Assembly (NCBI GenBank): GCA_021399435.1
Contig: JAJTUP010000151.1
Location: 1 to 64,000, forward strand
DNA length: 64,000 nt
Direction of reading: 5' to 3'
From: Diaporthe sp. PMI_573
Taxonomy: Eukaryota; Ascomycota; Sordariomycetes; Diaporthales; Diaporthaceae
The position numbers and the translations under genes were made by a program. Numbering within the stretch: position 1 is the first letter of the stretch; each line of letters begins with the position of its first letter. The notes under the pieces are model-generated. The model had not been told where the DNA came from. It ran no database searches and saw only the letters and a program-made list of their open reading frames with translations. Positions 1 through 10,889 of the stretch are shown one piece after another.

Positions 1-842
1 ATTACTAAGCCAATTCACTCAATATAGGTCGTCCGTTGAGTTGGTTGAGTTGTTTGGGTCTCTGGGCTCGCTAACTCAGGTTAGACATCCATCATCGTCA
101 CCACCATCACCATCACGGGCCAGGCGGTCGCCTGTGCACATTGGTACGCTTAAACGTGGGAAACATACTCGAGCGGGCTGGCAACCATCTCCTCGGACAA
201 GCTCAGCAACCGCCACAGCCACAGCCACAAGCACTACCTCATCCTCGATCTCCTCCTATTCCACCTCCTGCTGCTACTGCTCCTCCTCCTCCTCCACACA
301 CCGGCACAAGGATTTGATCATTGAAGCTGAGAGCGGCCGAGGTCGCCCGTGCAAATAATAGCCGATTTTACCGAGGCAGCATCATGGTAATAGAAAATGA
401 CATACAGCTAGATATGGATGACATTGAAAACTACGAAACTTCTATCCGCCCAATACTCGCTGCACATCTCGCTGAGAAACCTCTCCTCTTGTATAATATA
501 TGCGCGTAGGAGTATCGTACGACCTATCAGTAAGCAGCCTCCATCCGCCGCAAAGCGCACCACTTGGATTCGGTTCTGAACTTCCAGACAGCGAGTAGCA
601 GCTACCTCCCAGGCTGTTCTCTTACTGCCCGTACGTCTGTTCTCTGAGATGTAGGAATTGACCAGAATAGTATTAGCTAAGATTGCACGCTATCGTGTCT
701 GGCATTTAGGGTAAATGACTTTGCCTCCGCGGCGTATTGGTGAGAACTACTGCCGGCCGTGAAGGACAACCTCGCTAGGTCTCATCCACAGTGCCACATA
801 AAAGTTTGTTGGCTGGCTCTTTCCGATCAATTGATTATCAAC
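1..842. other. No supported gene; low-complexity and TTG/GAG-repeat DNA
   Basis: There is a short GAGTTGGTTGAGTTG-type repeat near 33-60 and a CAC/CCT-rich stretch around 190-300 that gives Ser/Thr- or Pro-rich reading frames. The repeat resembles the subterminal repeats of hAT elements seen elsewhere in this window. I see no convincing coding sequence. Confidence 0.4.
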
Positions 843-955
843 CAGAGTCCAGACTTGTCAACAAATAAATGAGTTCAAATAAATTCAAATAAATCCAAAT
901 CAAATCAAATCAAATTAAGCTAAAACGAATTCAAATCAAATCAAATCGCAGGGGC
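843..955. repeat. CAAAT-rich subterminal repeat, possible 5' end of hAT-1
   Basis: Repeated CAAAT units lie 180-300 bp before the hAT-1 start codon. The block begins with CAGAGTCCAGACTTG, which has the CAG start common to hAT terminal inverted repeats. No matching opposite end was found, so the boundary is inferred. Confidence 0.4.
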
Positions 956-1137
956 CGGATTTATTTGGATATCTGAATTCATTTAGATAATATGCTAGCC
1001 AATCACCGCGTGTAACCCGGGACAAGTTGACCCACTCTCGGCCAACACGCGTCGCGCCCATCGCGTGTGGAATTGCCTGAATTAGCCTCCGCTCGCGGCC
1101 CCGCTCCGGTCAGAATTGTATCCATCCTCTCGCTACA

Positions 1138-2420
1138 ATGGTTCATTCTAAGAGTACCGATATCTCAGCAGCGCTGATTTCAACACCTCCTTCTATCGCC
1201 AACAGCGATCCCTATACGGCGGCCGGCTTCAATCGATCCGATGACAATAGAGAAGCGACAGAGGACACTTCTTCCTCGGCTGGTCACTCGGCGTACGAAG
1301 GCATCAATTGGAATCGCCTTCCAGGATATTTAGCCAGTAAGCAACGAAGAAGACAGCGGACGGGATGGGTTTGGGAGCACGGATACGATATCGAGAAAGA
1401 TAGCTCCGGTCACCGTTTCTGGCTCTGCAAAGAGTGTCACCGGGCAAAGGCTGCCATCACCCACATGTACGATGCTGCGTCTACGAGCCAAGCCAACGGT
1501 CACATGGAAGATGTCCACAGCATCAACAGAGGCGGGCAAATGTCACCTCGCAGGAAGAAACAGCGTACTCTCTTTGACATGGTCGACCTGGACGCTCGCC
1601 AAGGGAAGGATCAAGCCGTGATGAACGCCTTCATAGCCTCCTTCGACCCTCTGCGCTTTCAGCGGCTGCTTATTCGTTGGGTGGCCTGCGACAACGTCCC
1701 TTTTAACAAGTTGGAGAGCCCTCGCTTCCGAGAGCTTATGGAATACGCGAACAGCGCCATTATCGAGTCTGGAAGTCTCCCGACCCATAACACGATGCGC
1801 GAGTGGATCGTACGGACCTTCAATTGCCATAAAGGCGTCGTGACTGAGCTTCTCAGTCGCTCCCTCGGCCGCATTAATGTCTCCTTTGACGTGTGGACGT
1901 CTCGCAAGTTCACATCTCTCCTCGGCCTCACCGTACACTTTCTTGACGACGAAGGCAAGTTCCGCACGTTCCTGCTCGGCTTACCGCAAATCGAGGGCCG
2001 TCACAGTGGCGAAAACCTTGCGGGTCGCGTAAGTGAGATCATCCACGAATATGGCTTCGACGGTCGCGTGGGGTACTTTGTCACAGACAACGCAGAAAGT
2101 AACGACACATGTCTGGAAGAGCTCCCTATTGAGCTTGGCTTCAATAAGCAGCACCGCCGGCTTCGGTGCTGCGGACATATCATTAATCTCGTCGCCCGAT
2201 CCATCCTATTTGGAACAGATGCCGAAGCCTTCGAGGAGGACTGCCAAGCCGACAAGGAGATACAAGACGAGATGAGGTTGTGGGGGGCGAAAGGGCCAAT
2301 TGGCAAGCTGCATAACACTGTTCACTGGGTGCAGCGATCCGGCCAGCGCATCGAGAAGCTCCACAAGCTGCTGGGGTTCGGCGGTTAGGCTCCTGACGGA
2401 TGACAATAAGGCTGGCACGT
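1138..2420 (+). pseudogene. hAT-1: truncated hAT-family transposase
   Basis: The ATG at 1138 opens 416 codons. Near residues 95-127 there is a BED-type zinc finger (CKEC then HMEDVH). The RNase-H-like core follows: SFDVWTS near residue 250 carries the first Asp and VTDNAESND near 319 the second. The hAT CxxH signature CGHIINL is near 347. The frame ends at 2388; a one-base shift continues it with RLLTDDN, the usual hAT motif before the conserved TRWNSW block, after which homology fades. The C-terminal third with the catalytic Glu and the dimerisation domain is absent. A normal protein of this type is about 700-800 aa. It would be a cut-and-paste transposase in the nucleus, but this copy cannot be functional. 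Confidence 0.85.
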
Positions 2421-2815
2421 TTCTGACCAGTTCGACCGCCATTCGAAATCTGATAATGGATCCACCAAAAGGCATGAACTCCGAATCTCTCGCCCAGGCA
2501 CTCGGAAAAACCGGAGACATCAGTCCTAAAACGCTTCTCAAGTTCTACATGGAAAATAGTTGCGGTCGTTGAAACGGCTGACTCAGTGAGATTGGTCAGT
2601 ATCGCGGGTATCAAACATTTAGCATACACGCCGTCCACGATCTTCCTTCTTCCGATTAATCTCGACTTTGAGAAGCTACGCTACGACTATAACCCTCACC
2701 GTTCGGAACTCGTTCTGCGTCTCATGGAGTAAGATGTCGTTCCTTTACGTGGCCTGCTGATTTGGAAACCAACGTCTTTCCCCGATATCCTGAAACTAAC
2801 AAACTCTTAAACACC
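2400..2815 (+). other. Unassigned decayed coding-like sequence
   Basis: Directly after hAT-1 several frames read like protein: one contains TFLTSSTAIRNLIMDPPKG, another runs from about 2545 through FLLPINLDFEKLRYDYNP and continues past an in-frame TAA at about 2732. I do not recognise the family. It may be a gene fragment into which hAT-1 inserted, or an unusual hAT remnant. Confidence 0.3.
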
Positions 2816-3024
2816 TTGTTATCGGGGTTTCCACATAATGACTCGACGTTAGAGGGTGACCCTTTCACTCAGGCACCTTGGTCCTCCTTATTGCTTATGC
2901 CAGGCAGGCTGATATTGGTTGCTGTGCCCTCTAGCTTTTCCAGCACCTCAGGTTGCTGACTGAGTATGGGTAGCCGACAAATACATTTCCAGAAGCGAGA
3001 CTCAACAAGTATAGTTGACGGGAA

Positions 3025-3587
3025 ATGGCAGCGGGACAGGCAACAATTGAAACTCACAGACCTCAAGTTCCATTTTATGTCAGCCCAATGACTACGGCTC
3101 AAGATGGGATACCTCCAAGCTACGCTCCACCATTTACGATCCCGAGCCAAATATTGATCCCGAATCCATACTATCAGCAACCATATATATACCTATCTTG
3201 CCTAAATCCAGCACTCATTCCCTCATACTATGGGTATTGTAGTTAGTTGCATTGTTATAGAATGTTTTTTAAAACTGATTTAAGTATTAGATTTTTTTCT
3301 AATGATCCCGTTTCGGCTACAGGCAACCACACAACAACCCTGCAAATCCAGGAAGGTTTTCGGCGCAGAAACAAGGGTGCCTCCAAGGCCAAGCCACAGT
3401 GTTGCACGGCTGTAACGGCCGCCAGCTCTCCACGTGCAGCAACCTCATACGTCACCGGCGAGAAAAGTCCGAACAGGCACCCAAGTTCAGCTGCCCATAT
3501 TGCAGGGCTGAGTTTACACGTGCGACCGCACGTAATGGCCACTTAAGACGTCACGTGCCAGATGCACAGCAAGATCGGAAACCGTGA
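3025..3587 (+). CDS. Small C2H2 zinc-finger protein, two exons
   Basis: Exon 1 is 3025-3233 and exon 2 is 3323-3587. The 89-nt intron runs GTATTG to CTACAG and splices in phase, giving about 157 aa. The N-terminal 70 residues are Pro/Tyr-rich (PYYQQPYIY). The C-terminus holds a canonical finger, CPYCRAEF followed by HLRRH, with spacing C-x2-C-x12-H-x3-H. A degenerate finger before it keeps SNLIRHRREK but lacks a proper Cys pair. The protein is probably a nuclear DNA-binding factor. The intron was chosen because the alternative donor at 3239 shifts out of the finger frame. It could also be a fragment of a larger zinc-finger gene. Confidence 0.6.
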
Positions 3588-3756
3588 TCTGCGCAGTAGG
3601 CCACCGATCATTAGCTTACGTTGACATTAAGGGGTCTTGAGACCTTGAGCAATACCTTTCTAGCTTCTCCCTCTTGCTGGTATTCCTCACATCGGCTTTC
3701 ATTATAGTCTATACTATTCTTGTCTTAAACAACTTTGCTCACCAGTCATTCTTATC

Positions 3757-5305
3757 ATGTCATCAGAAGCTGGTGCGACGAAGGGCACTCTCAATCTCTT
3801 TCGAACAACGAAATCGCTCATCAAACCCGCGACACCTACATCATCAGGGACAACAGAAGCCCTTCCTGCTCCTCCTGTCACTCCGAGCACTCCAAGAAAT
3901 CATCCCTCCCAAACAGTCACACCCAATCAACGTCTTCCTAAAACCCCTGCTTCGGGCTCGGTGCCTGCAAACATTACACCAGTGTGTCCCCAGTCCAAAG
4001 ACAGTCTGGCACGCCAAAAGAGCCGCTCCTCGGTGGCCAAGGCCACAGGGCCTCAAGGGACTACCAGCACCAGGGATTTTAAAAAGAATCGACCCACGGT
4101 GGCCACACGGAAGGTCTCCAAAGCCACAAAGGACCTGGTAAGCACAATTATTAAAGACATCAACCTGATTCGCAGCAATAAGACTAGGGAGGACGACGAG
4201 GAATTCAGAAAGTGGGCACTCAACCCAGACGAGTATGATCACCTAGTTGATCAGATTGAACGAAACGGGGGCAGAACGCTACGGAACTATTCCAAGAAGC
4301 CGCTTCGGTAGGTAGCGCTAGCTTTTTTGGAGTCTAAATTATCCCCGAGGTAATATCTAACAGGAACTTAGATACGAATATTCGACCTCTTGGAACGAGT
4401 TCACCATTCGCATATCGTCGGACCCATTACATTCCCTATTTTGGAATCACTTGGAGGATCTCATCAAAACAAAGTTGCAACATATACCAGACGACATCTA
4501 TTGCTCGGATCTAAGGGACGCTGCTAAGAAAATCAAAGGCCTGGGGGGTGCGGCAGTAGAATTTGATGGAGTAAAAGACAGGAAAGGTCCAGATGCTTCC
4601 TTGTACAACAGTAGTTGTACTTCGGACGGAAAAGAGACCCAACCGCCATTTCTCATCGAGGTCAACTGGACTAACCTCACGAGTAAGAAATTAGCCAAGA
4701 AGACAGAGGAATATATCCACCTATCTAAAGGGGAGGTTCGCACTGTCGTCACCGTCGATCTATATCATATATACCAAAGGTCCAACAAAGGAAAGTCCCT
4801 AAAGAATGACCAAAAAGGTCCAGCTCCGGCGGTTATTTCGGTATGGAGGTCTTATGGAGGCGAAGACCAGCAAGCCGCGACATCACGAAAGGATTTCGAT
4901 AAAGTAATTATGCCTTTCTCGCTGTTTGTCTCTACGTTTAAATTTCCTCGTTAAACCTCTGACTCTTCTAAATTATTGATTTTTTCATAGGCCTTCCGCA
5001 ATTTAGACGGCAAGCCCAATGCCGATTTTGAATTGGTTCTCTTCCTTAGCGACTTCATGTGTCAAGATTGTGCGAATGCACTACCTGGCTGTACCGACGC
5101 GATGATCAAGATTACGGCCGAGGAACTCTGTGATATCTACAAAGAGGGCGTTAGGAAGCATGTCGATAAACTTGAATGGAAGTCCAAGCAGACGGGCCGC
5201 GCTCCGCGGCAAGGGAAGTTGCAGAATGTCAAGAAGGTTTACAGCAGATCAGGGAGGGCTCTCAAAAAAACAGACCGTCTAGGTTTCCCACATGGTAGTT
5301 TGTGA
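3757..5305 (+). CDS. Hypothetical protein with PD-(D/E)XK / Uma2-like core, three exons
   Basis: Exons are 3757-4307, 4372-4903 and 4991-5305, with introns GTAGGT..TTAG (64 nt) and GTAATT..ATAG (87 nt). All joins keep phase and give 465 aa. The first 110 residues are Ser/Thr/Pro-rich and probably disordered. A basic region (RKVSKATK) follows, then a folded part. Near residues 260-300 the order GPDASLY ... PPFLIEVNWTN resembles the PD ... E-x-K layout of restriction-endonuclease-fold proteins of the Uma2 type, with Asn where Lys is usual. A conserved-looking C-terminal segment, FELVLFLSDF, ends with a basic tail. Nuclease activity is an inference. It is intact, which is unusual here, and is followed by about 600 bp without a gene. 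Confidence 0.6.
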
Positions 5306-5922
5306 TGGACCAGCACTGCAAACAATTTGAGCAGATCTATATGCGAGCTCAATTATTATTATGCCATCTTTTCTAGGCTTGGCGATTGGCCTCTTTGCGG
5401 GTCTTTGCTATTTACTTAGGTCTTTCTCTAATGAAGCGTGAGTATCATCAGGGATGGATTCCAAATAGCGTGAAAAAAAACTTCTTCTAATTCATTGGAA
5501 GGTTCCCTTCTGTCAAGAGGTCAGGGGAAGATGCTGGGCAAAGATTGCTTGAGGGCAGATCAGGATCTGAACATTCCGTGCTATGTTACGATTGATACCT
5601 AAGTTAACTACATTGTGATTCCAGTGCGTCTAGCCACCCATCTTATAACCTGACCTGCCCATCCCTCATGGATCTCGATGCACGCTGGCCTGAGCGAGGC
5701 TCAGCCCTGACTTGGGCGCCATATGTGCCTGAGCGGTGCTGCGGTGCCTTTCGCCGATACTACGGTGCCCTTCACCGGGCCTCCGACGGGCCCGAAGTGC
5801 TGCCTTCCAACAATAACGAAAGCTGTCTAAGTATAGCACTCCCACTCCGCGATAACAGCTTTCTCCGTCTGAGTCCAATTGTACTCCGCTATTGTTCCAA
5901 TCGATATATACCTCTGAGATGC
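5306..5922. other. Intergenic, nothing recognised
   Basis: This is the convergent spacer between the nuclease-like gene (+) and the GH43-like gene (-). Only short frames are present, and I see no repeat or RNA gene. Confidence 0.5.
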
Positions 5923-7164
5923 CTATCCATGTTTAGGGGTGATCCAACCCTGCAAGTCCTGGTCGCTGGCATCTTTCACAGAAGTATCGGTTGGCACATT
6001 CACATCCAGGTCGATGTAGAATGGTCGCCGGTGCTTGCCCACATAATCCAATGTGCCATTGCCCCCGGTGTCACCGACTTGATACCCATGAAAAGTCAGC
6101 ACCCAGCTATCGCCGGCGCCGATTTTGGCGACGGTCGCCACGCCGGGAGCACGGATTTGATTGCCAACGTAGTGCCAGCCGTCGTGCTGCGCGTCTGCCT
6201 GCAGGAGGTAGTAGACTTCCTTCTCCTTGGTGGATCCCCAGAGTTGAGCCGGGTTTTCCTTCATAACTTTGCGGTACTGTTGCCCATCGGCAGGCAGGAA
6301 CGTGTCGGAGTAGGCCATGGCAATCTTGTACGTCGGGCGATTATAAGCCGCGACCGAGTAAGCCATTAGGAACTTTCCATTAATAGCCCTAATATTTCCA
6401 TTCTCGATGAGTTTGAAGTGATCGTCGCTGTGGTTGTGGTAGTTTTCCGAGTTCAATCCTTCGTCGGGAGCGATTAAGACTGTAGCATTCTGGTTGGGAT
6501 GGACTGGCGTCACGAAGTCCTTCATAGGCCAAGCGACCACGCCGTCACGCTTCATTGGTTTCGGGTGTAGGTTCTTCTCGTAAATCAGGAACAAACTTCC
6601 TTCTGGTGTTCGAAAGTATTTGCCGTCGTAATTGGCATCGGCTTTGTCGGTAAAGGTTCCAATAAGAACCTTGTCCACGGTCCAGGCGAGCGGTGGTGTG
6701 TCAACGGTCGAGACCGCTGGGCTTGCGTGGACGATAACACTCCAGCCCTTGAGACCATCACACACCGTGTCATTTTCCTGGACGTGAAGCGTCACTGCTG
6801 CATCCCACGATTTGTCGTTGCCTGAGACGGTCTGGAAAGGATGGATGCCAGCCACGCCGCACACCTGGACCTTGGTCTTCTTTAGCTGTTGCTGCAGCTC
6901 ATCTGTAACATTCCATTGGATGTCCTCGTTGTTCTTCCGTGTAGCACATTTGGGGCTCAACCCTCCATCGCATTCGAGATATTTGTGGGTGGTGCCTGAG
7001 ATATAGACGCGGGTCTCGTTCTGATATGGAACATGATAAGGATCTGAGAAGTAGCCTATGTGGTTGTCTACATCGACATCCGTCAATGGTTGGATTGTGA
7101 TGTTGACCTGAGCGTATGCATTAATTGCAAAGACCAGAAGAGTTGTGAGTTGAAGGAGTATCAT
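5923..7164 (-). CDS. Secreted GH43-like five-bladed beta-propeller protein
   Basis: This is a single uninterrupted exon of 413 aa. The first 18 residues (MILLQLTTLLVFAINAYA) are a clear signal peptide, so the product is probably secreted. Near residues 36-60 the text GYFSDPYHVPYQNETRVYIS matches the first blade of family 43 glycosidases, where the Asp is the catalytic base. Further blade-like segments follow (YFRTPEGSLFLIYEKN, FLMAYSVAAYN, WHYVGNQIRAPG), and NHSDDHF near 245 may carry an acidic site. Several N-x-S/T sequons are present. The expected role is cleavage of arabinose- or xylose-containing plant polysaccharide, but the substrate cannot be read from sequence. A TATTTAAG motif lies about 130 bp upstream on the coding strand. 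Confidence 0.7.
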   Translation of the reverse strand: MILLQLTTLLVFAINAYAQVNITIQPLTDVDVDNHIGYFSDPYHVPYQNETRVYISGTTHKYLECDGGLSPKCATRKNNEDIQWNVTDELQQQLKKTKVQVCGVAGIHPFQTVSGNDKSWDAAVTLHVQENDTVCDGLKGWSVIVHASPAVSTVDTPPLAWTVDKVLIGTFTDKADANYDGKYFRTPEGSLFLIYEKNLHPKPMKRDGVVAWPMKDFVTPVHPNQNATVLIAPDEGLNSENYHNHSDDHFKLIENGNIRAINGKFLMAYSVAAYNRPTYKIAMAYSDTFLPADGQQYRKVMKENPAQLWGSTKEKEVYYLLQADAQHDGWHYVGNQIRAPGVATVAKIGAGDSWVLTFHGYQVGDTGGNGTLDYVGKHRRPFYIDLDVNVPTDTSVKDASDQDLQGWITPKHG

Positions 7165-7966
7165 TTTAAGATAATCGCGACGTCGTGACGGTCAAGAGTA
7201 GGGTGCAAATGTCAACCAATTTGTTGGCAAGAAGTAATGTGGTAACGTTTAATGACTTTCAATTGTGAGAAGAGACTAAAGTTGATCTCGAGCTGCTTAA
7301 ATAGACCTGCCAAATTAACCTTGTTCAAATATGGCATTATCCCGTTCTAGAATTGATCAACACACACGTCAAAGATCAACACCTTGGGGAACAATCGCCA
7401 CAGGTGAAGTGCGGCGGTGAAAGAAACCGAATCGTGCTCCGTTCTGTGTAACAGAGTTGAGAAAAAACCCAGAAGTATGGTCCTCATTGGTTGTACTGTT
7501 TCATTAGGGACCAGAGCTGAAATCCTCAGTCTCGATCAACAGCTGTCCACGGGATCTCCAAGGCGTATTGCGGCCAATCAGCCTGGTAGTCAGCACGCTA
7601 AGCCATGCCATAAGCCGCTCTGACATAATATTCCTACGGAGTTCATGATTGAAGACGCTATACAAGCATTGCACTAGCGCAATGTCGATCATTGAGACGC
7701 CACTTGTGGCTTTCTAATTCTTAGATATTAATAGACGATGATTTCAGGGATGTATAAAAATAGTCCTCCTTTTCACGTTGATAAGTTTCCAAAGTCAATC
7801 GAACAAACTACATACTGTACGTGGAACCTAGTTGGCGATAACGTTGAGATCCCAATAATCAGAGAACCAAGATTGTTGTTAGAGTGATCGAACAATTCCA
7901 AATCACTCTGAATCTATCTTCTTTTCATCTTCTGGACACCTGGCGGAGAATTTAGGTTTGTGGCAG
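7165..7966. other. Divergent spacer; TATA box near 7753
   Basis: The left part should hold the promoter of the GH43-like gene. TATAAAAA at 7753-7760 faces right and may drive the transcript leading into the LINE ORF1 fragment at 7967. No gene was recognised between. Confidence 0.35.
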
Positions 7967-8585
7967 ATGTCTGGTGCGACGCGCGGCGCGGAAGACGTCA
8001 TCGACGTCATGGGAGGCGATTCCGAAACTCCGGGAGCGGGGCATCGCCGCCCCCAGCGCAAGAGGGTGAAAACGGCGAAGGCGATGGAGGCGATGCGACA
8101 GGAAGACGATATGGATTGGGAAGAGGAAAACGGCAGTGATAGGGTGCTGAGAAACGACGAAAACCTCACAATTCGGGCTGCAGCCGCCGACGACGCGAGC
8201 CGCGGCCCAGAACAACCCGTGGACCGTGACTTCAATAAGAAATTGGACATCATGAAGGCAGAATTTCAGCTAGAGTTCAGAAAACTTAGGGATCAGATGA
8301 CAAAGGAAGTCGCCAAAATGACGGCCCAGTTGGCCCAAGAACTATCGCAAGCGCGAGAGGAGCTTACGCAAGCTCGCGGCGAGCTCGAGGACACCAGGCT
8401 CCAGCTACTCGCTATGGCGGGAGCTCAAGGAGCCCCGTCGGTTCGACCAGCGTATGCAGACGTCGCTCGACGCACCCCTCCGGTTAGCATTCCCACCCCG
8501 GCCTCCTCCACAGGTCGGGCGGCAACGCCAGAACCAGTGTTCTGCACGGTAGATGTGTCCAGGGTACCAAAAAAGGAGGCCTGTG
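7967..8585 (+). mobile_element. 5' fragment of a Tad-like LINE, ORF1 (gag-like)
   Basis: The reading frame is open from the ATG at 7967 for about 200 codons. It has a basic patch (RRPQRKRVKTAK), a long Ala/Glu/Gln coiled coil (residues about 90-145, AQLAQELSQAREELTQAR), then PAYADVARRTPP and FCTVDVSRV. The YADVARTPP ... CTVDVSRV order is the hallmark of ORF1 in fungal Tad/MGL-type non-LTR retrotransposons. The zinc-knuckle half of ORF1 and the whole endonuclease/reverse-transcriptase ORF2 are missing. The fragment runs straight into a hAT-2 fragment on the opposite strand at about 8580, so the junction is a rearrangement or insertion boundary. Confidence 0.7.
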
Positions 8586-9110
8586 GGATGTTAGAACCAG
8601 TCAGTAGAAACGGTGAGTTGTACTGACCAAGCGAAAGGGATCTCATCATTGTGTCGTTATTGCCAGCATTGTCCATCACGAAATATCCGAGTTTTGAAGC
8701 AAAGCCCCATCCGTCAACCACTTCCAAAATCGCCGCCGCGAGGTGAGGACCGTCGTGCTCACTGTCGATGTCTTTCAACGCCAAAATATGGTGTTCCAGC
8801 TGGCCGTCTTCCGTGACATAGTGGCCGACTACGCCCAAGATGGCCAAAGAGTTGGGAGAAGTCCAAGGGTCGCAGCTGATGTGAATTCTTGACTTCGCCG
8901 ACTGTATGCGCTGCTTGACCTTGTCCTTCTGGTCTTCATACTGCCGCATGATCCATTTCCTAATGGTCTCGTGCGTATCTGGAAGCCAAGTATCGATATC
9001 GTTATTGATGTAGGCCAAGAGTGCCCGGAACTCTGGGCATTCTACAAGCCGAAATGGGAGAGAGCAGGCCGTAATGGGACCTATCATCTTCTCCTATGTA
9101 TTAATCGAGC
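8586..9110 (-). pseudogene. hAT-2: internal fragment of a hAT transposase
   Basis: About 165 codons are recognisable: PEFRALLAYINNDIDTWLPD, then ISCDPWTSPNSLAILG with the first catalytic Asp, and GYFVMDNAGNNDTM with the second. Neither the BED finger nor the CxxH and C-terminal parts are present. Near 8590-8630 there is a plausible short intron (GTCAGT..CCACAG) beyond which the LINE sequence begins. It is a different hAT subfamily from hAT-3, -4 and -5 by sequence. Confidence 0.75.
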
Positions 9111-9552
9111 GCAAAAGATGGAATAGACTAACTCGAAAACCACCCCTTCTGACACACAAAACAACTGATGTTACGGCATTATGTGCACATGTAGCGCCTC
9201 ATTTCACCCTCCCTGATCAAAGATAAATGTGACAGGGTCAAATTCTGGACTGGAAAGGCACTTGTTCCAGAACGGATGATCGTACCTAAATCTAGATGAG
9301 TTCAGTGATGGACTAGGAGGGAATCAATCACAACTTACACTGCCGAGACGGTAGATATACCAGCAATTAGGGGTAGCTAGTCTTATCGTATCCCATGGGT
9401 TCTGCAGTGTGCTTATAAACGCGTTGATCATGTCGGATCGTTTTGAGTTTCTGCCGGAGCTTGCGCGCCGCCTGTGAGTATGCCGCACTGCGGGCCTGCT
9501 TGCGTGCGCAAATGCAAACGGGATCAGTAAGCCGATTTACCGTCCTCCCAAT
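9111..9552. other. Spacer without recognised gene
   Basis: Only short frames are present, and nothing recognisable was found on either strand. Confidence 0.4.
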
Positions 9553-10683
9553 TTACTGGCAAGCATCAATTGATTTCAAAGTGTCTTGCAATTTTTCTGC
9601 GTACAGGCGCATCGTGGCCTTGTTTTCTTGGATCGCTGATGAACCAAACTCACTGTGGTTCGGCTTCCCAAATAAGCAATCCAGGCCTTGGTCCCGTATG
9701 AGCTGCCCGAGGGGATAAGGGCTTCCGCTGATATGGCGTCTCTGACCATCAGCCCCCTCGATCTTGACGCGTATTTTTGATGCCGGCGAGGAAACCATAA
9801 CTTCGATAATTCGGGAAAAGGGCTCGCCATTGTTGATAGATTGTAACACATCTGGGGGCAACAAATGCGAGATATAGTAATTAGGTTCATCGCCCCGGAA
9901 ATAGATCCTGCTTTGTTGAAACTTCCTCAAGATGATAGAACGGGCTTGGCCTGGCTGCACCCGGCACCTTAGCCTGAGTAAGCAGATTTCAGGACTGCCG
10001 GCAAGACACGGTTGATCAATTAGTTCAATGTAAAAGAAGTCAGCAAGTATGCGATTCGATATTAACTCTATTGAGTTATTCCCGCACTTCGTGGAATCAT
10101 ATCGGATAACACTGCTCCTCTACAGTAAATTCTCATCCGGTGCTGAGTCTAGCTGGTGATGGACGACTTTAGTGCCATTTGCGCGTTAAAGTGCGCGAAA
10201 GGGCCAAGTTAGGTGCGGCCCAAAGGTAATCAAGCCCTGGTAGACCCTAGTTTTAGTGGCTCGCCTTACATAGTATGCTGTATTGTCAAGAGACCATTCC
10301 TCCACAAAGAGGCTCAGGACGAGGAGCAGGCCAGATGTGCCATTGCATCTCACAATGTCAAAGTAGTCCCGCAGCGGCAGTGCGGTAATGGTATTCCTCT
10401 GAATGTCTTTGAGAAACGCGCACGTCTTGGTCAAATCGGAGCTTGGGCCCAAGTCTAGGATCCTAGGTCCGGCCGTGGGTGGCTGTAATGAGAACAGTCG
10501 GGTGTTGACCTTGCCACACCAGGGACACGTTGATAACGAGCATATATGGTTTTGAAATGCTGCGCCGCTGGCGATAATACAGCAGGAGCAGAGCTGATGT
10601 TGGCAGTTGAGGGTGAAGGCTAGGAGGACGGGTTCGTCAAGCAGACCAGAAAAAAAAGAGGGCCAAAATGCGGAACGGACCAA
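9553..10683 (-). pseudogene. Decayed RING-like / patatin-like phospholipase gene
   Basis: The 5' part (10683-10186) has a Cys/His cluster, NCQHQLCSCC ... CPWCGKV, followed by PPTAGPRILDLG. This is the position where intact relatives have the zinc-binding head and the patatin oxyanion motif RxLSxDGGGxRG. Next comes DYFDIVRCNGTSGLLLVLSL, corresponding to the nucleophile elbow GTSSGG, and a segment like the usual WSVEEC helix (EEWSLDN). The glycine-rich loop is lost. The 3' part (9960-9553) reads YFRGDEPNYYISHLLPP ... GLDCLFGKPNHS, matching the C-terminal region of such proteins. The intervening 220 bp is out of frame. Family proteins are lipid acyl hydrolases, and this copy should be inactive. 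Confidence 0.55.
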
Positions 10684-10752
10684 TCAGAAGACATTTTATT
10701 AGCCAATCAGAAGGCGGGGGATCCAGGGTGTCAAGGGTCGGGCGCGAATAAG

Positions 10753-10796
10753 AAAGACCTTCCTAACGGAAGGCAAAGACCTTCCTAACGGAAGGC
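10753..10796. repeat. 22-bp perfect tandem duplication
   Basis: The unit AAAGACCTTCCTAACGGAAGGC occurs twice without mismatch. Each unit contains an imperfect palindrome, CCTTCC-TAAC-GGAAGG. A related CCTTCCTAACGGGAGG followed by a CCTTCTGATTGG box lies at about 17087-17170; here the complementary box CCAATCAGAAGG is at about 10710. Confidence 0.8.
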
Positions 10797-10889
10797 ATTC
10801 TGTAAATATCGCGTCCAAGGCGGAAGCAATCTTTTCGATAATGCCAGTGTAGTGTTGAACTTCCAGGCGAAGTCTTTGATTTTCTTGGC

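Noticed and set aside
41..358. 105-codon Ser/Thr-rich frame
   Set aside because: Low-complexity CAC/CCT repeats give open frames in several phases; no family or start context supports a gene.
5668..6369. 233-codon plus-strand frame
   Set aside because: It is antisense to the well-supported GH43-like gene and has no recognisable protein features.
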